Source: Oscillospiraceae bacterium
GTDB taxonomy: Bacteria; Bacillota; Clostridia; Oscillospirales; Oscillospiraceae
Direction of reading: 5' to 3'
Assembly: GCA_017378975.1 (NCBI GenBank)
Contig: JAFNXT010000338.1
Location: 1-19,090 of the forward strand
Length of the DNA stretch: 19,090 bases
The notes under the pieces were generated by a model that was not told the DNA's origin, ran no database searches, and was given only the letters and a program-made list of their open reading frames with translations. The translations under genes were made by a program, and so were the position numbers. Of the stretch, positions 1-6,172 are shown one piece after another (position 1 is the first letter of the stretch; every line of letters begins with the position of its first letter).

Positions 1-38
1 AATGAGGGGGGCAAGTTCGCCGCCCTTGGGGCGGCGAC

Positions 39-58
39 GGCGAGGGCGTGCCCTCGCC
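39..58. repeat. Palindromic repeat, copy 1
   Basis: GGCGAGGGCGTGCCCTCGCC forms a 9-bp perfect stem around GT and is followed directly by CTACA and GATGG. A second copy with the same architecture, and the same CTAC after the right arm, lies at 13662-13681. Compensatory changes in the stem (AGGGC/GCCCT here, GAGGC/GCCTC there) keep the pairing, which suggests a maintained hairpin. Confidence 0.7.
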
Positions 59-164
59 CTACAGATGGGACGGCTACGGATGGGGCGGACCGTGACGGCA
101 AGGGGCGGCGGGGTGACCGGCTGGGCCGGTCATGCACCCTTCCGGCCCGCCTTGGGGCGGTCCA

Positions 165-182
165 CCTTCCCTCGAGGGAAGG
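165..182. repeat. Perfect 18-bp palindrome
   Basis: CCTTCCCTCGAGGGAAGG is its own reverse complement. It sits between two CCGCC-TTGGGG-CGG hairpins and about 55 bp upstream of the TIR gene promoter. It could be part of the composite intergenic repeat or an operator-like site; nothing in the sequence decides between these. Confidence 0.5.
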
Positions 183-236
183 CATGCGCCGCCTTTGGGG
201 CGGCGACAGCAGGTCAGTTCGGGGAGCAACTTGACC

Positions 237-265
237 TTGACGTGGTCTGTGGCAAATGGTATACT
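237..265 (+). promoter_or_regulatory. Promoter of first TIR gene
   Basis: TTGACG (237-242) and TATACT (260-265) are separated by exactly 17 bp, with a TGG extended -10 just before TATACT. Transcription would begin near 272, about 20 nt before the ribosome binding site. This also argues against translation starting at the in-frame ATG at 256, which overlaps the -10. The same arrangement (TTGACG, 17 bp, ATGGTATACTGG) precedes the second TIR gene. Confidence 0.85.
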
Positions 266-294
266 GGAGGAAATACGGAAAAAGAGGTAGTCCC

Positions 295-1119
295 ATGGCG
301 GAAAACATCAAACCTCTGCCTCCTTACAAGGGGCAGGAGAACTATGTCTTCATCAGCTACTCCCACCGCAACGCTCCCGCGGTCCTGCAGGTGGTCCAGC
401 AGCTCCAAAAGGACGGTCATCGGGTCTGGTATGACGAGGGCATCGATCCGGGCACCGAGTGGGACGAGAACATCGCCCAGCACGTGAAGGACTGTCATTG
501 CTTCGTGGCCTTCCTTTCGAAAGAATATCTCCAGTCCACCAACTGCAAGGACGAGCTCAACTACGCCCGGGAGCTGGATAAGCCCCGTCTTCTGGTGTAT
601 CTGGAGGACGTGGAGCTCCCTGTGGGCATGCAGATGCGGCTGAGCCGGTTGCAGGCGGTACATAAGTACAAATACACCGATGCCGCAGGCTTCTACGAGA
701 AGCTTTATGACTTCTCTCCGCTGGAAGAATGCAAGGGCCCCGTGGCCGTGGCTCCCAAGGTCTCCACGCCCCCTCCGGTGGATCCTCCGGAGGAACCTCC
801 CGTAAAGACGGACAGCGACACCGGCACGGACGATTCCCTCCGGGACGGATTCCTCCTGTTCGGCGGTATGCTCCTTGGGATCGCGGCGATCGTGGCCGGC
901 GTCGTGATGTGGTTCCTGGATGTACCTTTCCTGATCTGGCTGGCGGCCACCGTGATCCCCGGTGCCATCGCCGGCGGCATGATGGGCAAGGTCATCGAGG
1001 ATGGCAAATGGCCCTGGATCGTATGCGCGATCCTTGCACCGGCACTTTCCGGCCTGCTGATCCTCCTGATCTGGCTGGTCATGCTGTTCATTGGCTTCAT
1101 CGGAGGCCTGTTCTCCTGA
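295..1119 (+). CDS. TIR-domain membrane protein (paralogue 1)
   Basis: A 274-residue protein with an N-terminal TIR domain and a membrane-embedded C-terminus. The TIR fold (about residues 14-145) shows the first-strand/box-1 motif YVFISYSH (17-24), a BB-loop-like YDEGIDPGTEW (46-56) and NCKDELNYA with Glu87 at the position of the NAD-hydrolysing glutamate of bacterial and plant TIRs. A Pro/Asp-rich linker (155-183) leads to three hydrophobic segments at about 185-206, 209-230 and 240-272. The start is ATG 295, with GAGGT 6 nt upstream and the promoter at 237-265; an upstream in-frame ATG at 256 lies inside the -10. It converges on a close paralogue across a shared terminator. Known TIR proteins of this kind either hydrolyse NAD or make cyclic ADP-ribose-type signals during defence. 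Activity here is inferred from the conserved Glu; membrane tethering is inferred from hydrophobicity. Confidence 0.92.
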   Translation: MAENIKPLPPYKGQENYVFISYSHRNAPAVLQVVQQLQKDGHRVWYDEGIDPGTEWDENIAQHVKDCHCFVAFLSKEYLQSTNCKDELNYARELDKPRLLVYLEDVELPVGMQMRLSRLQAVHKYKYTDAAGFYEKLYDFSPLEECKGPVAVAPKVSTPPPVDPPEEPPVKTDSDTGTDDSLRDGFLLFGGMLLGIAAIVAGVVMWFLDVPFLIWLAATVIPGAIAGGMMGKVIEDGKWPWIVCAILAPALSGLLILLIWLVMLFIGFIGGLFS

Positions 1120-1126
1120 ATACACG

Positions 1127-1157
1127 AAAAGCTCCGCCCTTCTTGGGCGGAGCTTTC
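1127..1157. terminator. Bidirectional terminator between convergent TIR genes
   Basis: A 12-bp perfect stem, AAAGCTCCGCCC (1128-1139) with GGGCGGAGCTTT (1145-1156), closes a 5-nt loop. Short T runs flank it in both directions (TTT on +, TTTT on -). It is the only sequence of note in the 46 bp between the stop codons of the two convergent TIR genes and would serve both. Confidence 0.85.
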
Positions 1158-1165
1158 ATACGTTT

Positions 1166-2122
1166 TCACATCATCAGATAAGTGAGCGTGACGTTCAGGA
1201 GCATGGGTCCCAATTGCAGAGGCAGGAACGCCGCGAACAGGAGCGCACCACGCCAAGTATGGCCCTTGCCGTTGCCCTTCATGATCAGCGCACCGCTGGG
1301 GATGCCCATGAGGGCCGTCATGACCACACCGACCAGGAACAGCTCCGGATCTTCGAAGATCAGGAAGGCCGCCGACGTCACCACACAGGCCGCCAACGCC
1401 AGACCCAACAGCATCAAAAACAGGTTCTGCCTGGGGGCCTTCTTCACCTTGGCCGCCGGCTTGGGCTGAGGGAACACCGGAGCGGTCTGCTTGGGCTGAG
1501 GGAACACCGGAGCCGCCGGCTTGGGCTGAGGGAACACCGGAGCCGCCGGCTTGGGCTGGGGAGATACCGGAGCCACCGGCCGCTGGGGCGGCACGGGCTT
1601 CGGCTGTGCCGGTACGGAAGCCACCGGGACCTTGGGCCGCTCCGGCTCCACCGCAGGCTTGGGCTCCTCCGCTGTGACCGCCTTGCAGTCGCTCAGCGAG
1701 GAGAACTCATACAGCTTCTCGAAGAAGACCTTCCGGTCCGCATATTTGTACTGATGTACCGCCTGCAACCGTCCCAGCCGCATCCGCATACCACCGGGCA
1801 GCTCCACATCCTCCAGATACACCAGAAGACGGGGCTTGTCCAGCTCCCGGGCGTAGTTGAGCTCGTCCTTACAATTCATGGACTGCAGATATTCCTTCGA
1901 CAGGAACGCCACGAAACAACCGCAATGCTCCACGTGATCGGCGATGTTCTCGTCCCACTCGGTGCCGGGGTCGATGCCCTCGTCATACCAGATCCGGTAG
2001 CCGTCCTTCTGCATCCGGTCCAGCACGCTGAGCACCTTGGCACTGTTCCTGTGGGAATAACTGACGAAGATATAGGGTTCCTCCCCCTTATAGGGCGGAA
2101 GGATCTTCCGTTCATCCGTCAT
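1166..2122 (-). CDS. TIR-domain membrane protein with proline-rich repeat linker (paralogue 2)
   Basis: A 318-residue paralogue of the TIR protein at 295-1119. By hand alignment the first 148 residues align without gaps with about 110 identities. It keeps YIFVSYSH (17-24), YDEGIDPGTEW (46-56) and the putative catalytic Glu87 in NCKDEL. After residue 150 the proteins diverge. This one has a Pro/Lys-rich stalk (152-230) containing a tandem 10-residue repeat QPKPAAPVFP, then hydrophobic segments at about 233-256, 260-281 and 290-316. I choose ATG at 2122: GAGGTG sits 6 nt upstream and a TTGACG-17-TATACT promoter lies just beyond. A GTG at 2131 is in frame but overlaps the ribosome binding site. 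The promoter -35 overlaps the stop codon of the kinase gene behind it. The role is predicted to be a membrane-anchored TIR effector or signal producer; the long stalk would hold the TIR domain away from the membrane. Confidence 0.92.
   Translation of the reverse strand: MTDERKILPPYKGEEPYIFVSYSHRNSAKVLSVLDRMQKDGYRIWYDEGIDPGTEWDENIADHVEHCGCFVAFLSKEYLQSMNCKDELNYARELDKPRLLVYLEDVELPGGMRMRLGRLQAVHQYKYADRKVFFEKLYEFSSLSDCKAVTAEEPKPAVEPERPKVPVASVPAQPKPVPPQRPVAPVSPQPKPAAPVFPQPKPAAPVFPQPKQTAPVFPQPKPAAKVKKAPRQNLFLMLLGLALAACVVTSAAFLIFEDPELFLVGVVMTALMGIPSGALIMKGNGKGHTWRGALLFAAFLPLQLGPMLLNVTLTYLMM
1461..1580. repeat. 30-bp tandem repeat (four units) in TIR stalk
   Basis: Four head-to-tail 30-bp units start at 1461, 1491, 1521 and 1551. 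Each begins TTGGGCTG; the first three continue AGGGAACACCGGAGC and the last is diverged (GGGAGATACCGG). They encode the QPKPAAPVFP repeat of the minus-strand TIR protein. Because the period is a multiple of three, gain or loss of a unit would lengthen or shorten the stalk without breaking the frame. Confidence 0.9.
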
Positions 2123-2154
2123 GGTCTGCACCTCACTTAGTCATTATCTATACC

Positions 2155-2183
2155 AGTATACCATCCCGGGGCGCACCCGTCAA
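2155..2183 (-). promoter_or_regulatory. Promoter of second TIR gene
   Basis: Read on the minus strand, TTGACG (2183-2178) and TATACT (2160-2155) are 17 bp apart, with TGG directly before TATACT. The -35 overlaps the TGA stop of the kinase gene (2182-2180), so this TIR gene has its own promoter even though it lies downstream of the kinase in the same direction. Confidence 0.85.
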
Positions 2184-5100
2184 GTGGCGCGCACCGTTAC
2201 GATCCCCAGCTCTTCCGCTTCCCGGAGGACCGATCCGTCCGGCAGGGTCTGGCATACCAGCGTCCGGCACACGTCACCCAACGCCGCGGTCTCTTCCGCG
2301 AACCGTCTGTACCGCGCCCGGTCCGGGGTCCCGCCGACACAGCACACCGGCAAGGGCCGGAAGCCGTCCGTCAGCATCAGGGCGCCCCGGTGACAGGAGA
2401 TGTCCGAGAACGCTCCCCGGTCCTGGGCCCCATACCAGCACCGCACCGTCAACAGCCCATCAGGGTCGGTGAGGAGCTTCCGGATCCGGTGGCTGGTATA
2501 GGTGAAGGACACCTTCTCCCCGTCCCGGCGGAGCATGGTGATGAGCTTGGCTTGGTACAACGCTTCCAGCACCGTCCACATGGCTTCGTCCACACCGGTG
2601 AGCCTTTCCACCGTCAGTCCGTCACAGCGGACCCACAGCAGGCCCTCCGGATCCATGGACACCTCCAGCCGGTCGGGATCTGCCAGCAGATACCACCGGG
2701 AGAACAGCTTCTCCAGCACCGGCTCCAGCTCCCAACGGGTGAAGATCTCGATCTGGCAGGTATCCGACGCACAGCCGTGGAGGCCGGAGCCTTCACCGGT
2801 CACGCCCAGCTCCGCCAGCCGACGCAGGAGCCGCTCCGCACCGGGGCTACCGTTGCCGGGGAAATAGAAGCGGATGGCCCGCTCCTCTTCGCCACGCCGG
2901 GCCGATCCCATCAGGCCTTCTCTGTGGGCATCCTCTCCCAGACGGTGGCAGAGCCTGCTCCAGCAGTCACCGCCTGCCCGGGTGCCGATCTGCCACAGGG
3001 CTTCCAGTTCTTCTTCGTATTCCGGCAGTTCTCCGGCGCCCCAGCGGATCCCACACAGGGCCTCCAGCTCCTCCACCCGGAGCCGTGCCCGGGTCCGCAG
3101 ATACCGCAGGCGGTCACATCCGTGATGCTCCGTGAACCGATGCTCCGTCCGGTCGAATCGGAACAGGCCAAGCTTCTGCCGGACCAGCTCCAAAAACCGT
3201 GTCTGTTTGTCAGGGGCACGGAACAGCGCCGTGTCGCCATCGAAGAGGGTGCCGGGATCCAACGCTTCCAGAAGTGCTTCCCCGTCCCCGTCACAGCGGA
3301 GGTACCGGGTCTTCACCGGGCAGTCCAGCAACGCCTGCCGGGCCTGCGATATCCGGTCCGCGGTGGCACCCACCAGAAGCTCCGTTTCGCTTCGGATGTG
3401 GCTCCGTTCCAGATAGTCCGCGATGGTCCGCAGCTTGGTCTTCAGGGCCTGTCCGTCGCTGTCCGCCCCCCACAGATACAGATAGCTGATCTTCCGGGGC
3501 CGCAGGACCGTGGCAGACACCACATTGGAAAGCATGGCGATCCCATCGCCCTCCTCCAGCGCCATGGCCAGCGCCGGTTGGGGCTCATTGGTCAGGATGA
3601 AGGGGATCTTCTCCACCAGCGTAAGATCGTACGATTTATAATCCCGTTCCAAAGTGCTTTCGATCAGGGGGAAGAAGCGGACCCGGAGCCATTCCAGCCG
3701 CTGACGCACCTCCGCCAGCTCCGGGGACCCCTCCGCCTCGATGGACTGCTCCAGATCCCGGGCGTACCGCCCATAGGTCCGGCAACGGTCCACGTTCCCT
3801 TCCAGGATCCGCTTCAGGCATTGATGATACCGTGCGTAGGCCAGGCGGACGGCTTCGGACTTGCCCTCGGCGATCCGTCGCAGAGCCTGCAGGTCCGCGC
3901 TCCGCAGGGGCTGGCTATGCCGGACCTCCTCCGCGGCGGTCCGGAAGGTCCGGTACAGCTCCACGGACATCCGGTCCAGCGGATCGAGCCCACTCAGATC
4001 CTCTACCGATGCCAAAGGCACGCCCTTCAGCGGCATCTGCTCGGTGCTGGGGAGAAGACAGGGATGGGTCTTCCGTTCCTCATCCTTCACCCGTCCCCGT
4101 ACGACACAGCCCTGATGGTCCATCGCTCCGGACTCATCCGTTGGCAACTGCCATCCGTCGGTGACCTTCTCCAGGACCCAGCGGCGGTGCTCCAGCATCA
4201 CCAGTCGGCGAAGGGTCTGCTCATCCCGGAGCTTCCGCTCCACCAGCGCCGCCTGTTCCCGGAGGTCCTCCAGCCGAAGGCCCAGGCCGTACAGCTTATA
4301 GGGGATCGAGAGCACATAGGAAACGGAGGAATCATGATAATAAGGTTTTGCGAACCGTTTCCGCTCCGCCGTGATGTCCGCATCGTCATCGCACCAGATC
4401 AGATGGGTGTTGAATGCCATCCGCTCCAGCTCAGGGGAGATGCCCTCGGCACCCAGTTCCCGGTCCACATACACCGGGATACCGCCCTCGCAGGTCTCCT
4501 GATCTCCGGACTGGACCACATAAGCCACCGGACATCCGGCACCCAGCTCTAAAAACGCCGTTGCCGCCTCACGGTCCAGCCGGTCATCGCCCAGAGCGAT
4601 GAAGATGTAGTGGGGCCGCACCTGATCCAGGAGCCGCCGGGCCACGCTGTGCTGTCGCCGGAGGTCTCCCACACGGAAGGACTTCTCCGGGGTCCGGGTA
4701 TCCAGCCGGGCGAAGCAAGCGCCTTCCCGTTCTCCGTCCACCTCCACGAACTGCTTCAGCGCCGGGCGGTAATGCAGATAGACCTCTTTGTCCAGCGCCA
4801 TATCCCGTGACACCGCGGTGATGTGCAGGGTATGGTCCAGAAGCTGGCCGGTCTGCAGGCACAGGTCCATGAATTTCTGACCGTAGGTGCCTGCGCCTAC
4901 CGTCAGCACCCGGAGGTCTTCTCCTGACTCCATGGGCACCGAATACAGAGGCACCCGATACAGCAGATCCTGGAGCACGGCGGTGGGGTCCGGACGGCCT
5001 TCGGTGTCCCGGTCCAGGATCTGGAGCCTGCGCTCCAGCGGCAGAGCCTCCCGGAAGATGTCAGGCAACAGATAGGCCTGTGCCGTCTTCAGATCCCGGA

Positions 5101-6088
5101 TCAGCTCCTCACAGCAGATATAGCGGTTCCTCACGCCGGGGGCCAGCGTCCGGCGCAGGATCCCCGTCAGGATATAGCGGACATTGGCGCTGGAATTAGT
5201 CCGGGAGGACCGGATCAGACGGGACCCCTCCAGAAGCTCCTCCAGCCGGTCGAAATACCGGTCCTCATACAGCCCCTCCGGCACCTGCTCATGGACCACC
5301 ACTGCATAGAACAGCATGGCCCCGATCGAATAGATATCCGACCGGTTCCCGGCGTCTCCCCGTGCCACCTCCGGCGCCCGGAAGCCCCGGGTACCGGCGG
5401 TCCGCATGACGTTGCCGCGGACCGGACGCACGGAGTTCAGATCGTACAGGGAGATGTTGCCGGTGTTGATGTTCATCTCACTGTCATAGGCCACCAAAAA
5501 GTTGGAGGGCTTGATATCCAGATGGAGCATCTCCAGCTCATGGAACACCCGGACACAATCGGACAGCGTGATCAGGGTGTTGAGGATGTTGTAGAGCTTG
5601 TGCTCCGGCAGCTCCTCCGGGGCGTTGCGGACCTGACGCAGATAATCGTCGAAATCCTGCCCCACCATATCACCGGCGGTCCAAACATAGACACTGCCCG
5701 GCTGTCCGTCCACGGAGCGGCCGAAATATAGCTGGTAGGATGGGATGTAGTTGTTCAGGATCGCCCCCCGTTCTCCCCGGATCCGCACCCGGTCCAGCGT
5801 ATCATAGGTCTGTGTCAGCTCTGTGCAAAGCTCTGTGAACAATGTCACGGAGGCAGGATCTTCGGGCAGGAGCTGGTATCCCTCCGTCCGACGCAGGGAC
5901 AGTATCTCATCGGGGAGCAGGGGATAGAATTCCTTCAGCTTTCCCCGCTGGCCCATGGCCTGAGCGTCATAGCAGATACTGGAGCTCCCTTCACCCACCA
6001 CGCCCAGGATCGTGAAGCTGACCTCCTGTCGTCCTGCCCGGCGGCACAGCCGGATCTGCTCTCCTTCGGGGATATAGGTCCTGTCCAT
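2180..6088 (-). CDS. Multidomain Hanks-type kinase / Rossmann (TrkA-N-like) / RyR protein with CARF/Card1-like C-terminus
   Basis: A 1302-residue fusion. Residues about 20-340 form a Ser/Thr-type kinase: glycine loop GEGSSS (32-37), likely ATP lysine K52 in KLKEFYP, catalytic loop HLDIKPSNFL (189-198; HRD is HLD), metal-binding DLN (216-218, for DFG), APE (238-240) and D251 in DIYSIG. Residues 390-560 look like a Rossmann fold (VLTVGAGTYG at 394-403, IFIALGDDRLD at 495-505). Residues 575-720 match the RyR-domain pattern: H634..W637...K641...GW646, then K673THPCLLP. Residues 825-960 may be CARF-like. Residues 1165-1302 resemble the Card1/DUF1887 wHTH-nuclease tail, but the nuclease acidic and ECK-type residues are absent. 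The start is ATG 6088, with AAGGAG 8 nt upstream. Transcription is probably from an extended -10 at 6123-6128 and/or readthrough from the upstream gene. Predicted role: ligand-sensing signalling hub. Kinase and RyR calls are firm by motif; the C-terminal call is tentative. Confidence 0.85.
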   Translation of the reverse strand: MDRTYIPEGEQIRLCRRAGRQEVSFTILGVVGEGSSSICYDAQAMGQRGKLKEFYPLLPDEILSLRRTEGYQLLPEDPASVTLFTELCTELTQTYDTLDRVRIRGERGAILNNYIPSYQLYFGRSVDGQPGSVYVWTAGDMVGQDFDDYLRQVRNAPEELPEHKLYNILNTLITLSDCVRVFHELEMLHLDIKPSNFLVAYDSEMNINTGNISLYDLNSVRPVRGNVMRTAGTRGFRAPEVARGDAGNRSDIYSIGAMLFYAVVVHEQVPEGLYEDRYFDRLEELLEGSRLIRSSRTNSSANVRYILTGILRRTLAPGVRNRYICCEELIRDLKTAQAYLLPDIFREALPLERRLQILDRDTEGRPDPTAVLQDLLYRVPLYSVPMESGEDLRVLTVGAGTYGQKFMDLCLQTGQLLDHTLHITAVSRDMALDKEVYLHYRPALKQFVEVDGEREGACFARLDTRTPEKSFRVGDLRRQHSVARRLLDQVRPHYIFIALGDDRLDREAATAFLELGAGCPVAYVVQSGDQETCEGGIPVYVDRELGAEGISPELERMAFNTHLIWCDDDADITAERKRFAKPYYHDSSVSYVLSIPYKLYGLGLRLEDLREQAALVERKLRDEQTLRRLVMLEHRRWVLEKVTDGWQLPTDESGAMDHQGCVVRGRVKDEERKTHPCLLPSTEQMPLKGVPLASVEDLSGLDPLDRMSVELYRTFRTAAEEVRHSQPLRSADLQALRRIAEGKSEAVRLAYARYHQCLKRILEGNVDRCRTYGRYARDLEQSIEAEGSPELAEVRQRLEWLRVRFFPLIESTLERDYKSYDLTLVEKIPFILTNEPQPALAMALEEGDGIAMLSNVVSATVLRPRKISYLYLWGADSDGQALKTKLRTIADYLERSHIRSETELLVGATADRISQARQALLDCPVKTRYLRCDGDGEALLEALDPGTLFDGDTALFRAPDKQTRFLELVRQKLGLFRFDRTEHRFTEHHGCDRLRYLRTRARLRVEELEALCGIRWGAGELPEYEEELEALWQIGTRAGGDCWSRLCHRLGEDAHREGLMGSARRGEEERAIRFYFPGNGSPGAERLLRRLAELGVTGEGSGLHGCASDTCQIEIFTRWELEPVLEKLFSRWYLLADPDRLEVSMDPEGLLWVRCDGLTVERLTGVDEAMWTVLEALYQAKLITMLRRDGEKVSFTYTSHRIRKLLTDPDGLLTVRCWYGAQDRGAFSDISCHRGALMLTDGFRPLPVCCVGGTPDRARYRRFAEETAALGDVCRTLVCQTLPDGSVLREAEELGIVTVRAT

Positions 6089-6096
6089 ACGGCACG

Positions 6097-6102
6097 CTCC
6101 TT
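6097..6102 (-). promoter_or_regulatory. Ribosome binding site fixing the kinase start
   Basis: AAGGAG lies 8 nt before the ATG at 6088 on the minus strand, and this is the first in-frame start after the intergenic hairpin. Confidence 0.8.
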
Positions 6103-6122
6103 ACTTCTCATTTCTTGTGGAT

Positions 6123-6131
6123 AGTATATCA
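6123..6131 (-). promoter_or_regulatory. Possible extended -10 for kinase gene
   Basis: On the minus strand TGATATACT gives TG-n-TATACT about 35 nt before the kinase start codon. The -35 position at 17 bp (CCCGGA) does not match consensus, so this would depend on the extended -10. It abuts a strong hairpin (6130-6160), so expression may be a mix of weak local initiation and readthrough. Confidence 0.45.
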
Positions 6132-6160
6132 CCCCACCCCCGTGGTCCGGGGATGGGGTG
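6130..6160 (-). terminator. Strong GC hairpin between the 754-residue and kinase genes
   Basis: The minus-strand transcript would fold CACCCCATCCCCG with CGGGGGTGGGGTG around a 5-nt loop, 13 pairs including one G-U. On the plus strand the same position is a C-A mismatch, so the hairpin fits minus-strand RNA best. It lies 12 nt after the stop of the upstream gene. No U-run follows, so it may be an attenuator, RNA processing site or mRNA 3'-end stabiliser rather than a full terminator. Confidence 0.55.
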
Positions 6161-6172
6161 GTGTTTCCCACA

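Larger units (their letters stand above)
1..236. repeat. Gene-free leader made of palindromic intergenic repeats
   Basis: I see no supportable gene here. The stretch is packed with GC-rich inverted repeats. Three are variants of one stem-loop, CCGCC-(C)TT(T)GGGG-CGG, at about 19-35, 147-160 and 188-204. There is a 20-bp near-perfect palindrome at 39-58 and a perfect 18-bp palindrome, CCTTCCCTCGAGGGAAGG, at 165-182. An open frame running through the region is low-complexity Arg/Gly/Ala translation of repeats that then reads the TIR gene out of frame, so I do not call it. The repeats look like dispersed intergenic elements of the host genome, and some may also act as terminators for a gene to the left of the window. 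Confidence 0.7.

Noticed and set aside
256..294. Upstream in-frame ATG at 256 as the start of the first TIR protein
   Set aside because: It overlaps the -10 element, so it would not be in the transcript; ATG 295 has a ribosome binding site and matches the paralogue's N-terminus.
2..487. 161-codon plus-strand open frame at the left edge
   Set aside because: It is Arg/Gly-rich translation of palindromic repeats and then reads the TIR gene in the wrong frame; it also has no ribosome binding site.
1461..1580. Tandem 30-bp units considered as a CRISPR array
   Set aside because: Units are directly adjacent with no unique spacers and encode a proline-rich protein repeat in frame.
2390..4552. 720-codon plus-strand open frame opposite the kinase gene
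   Set aside because: It is antisense to strong kinase/RyR motifs, has composition rich in Gln/His/Pro/Leu typical of reverse-strand reading of a GC-rich gene, and no family motif.
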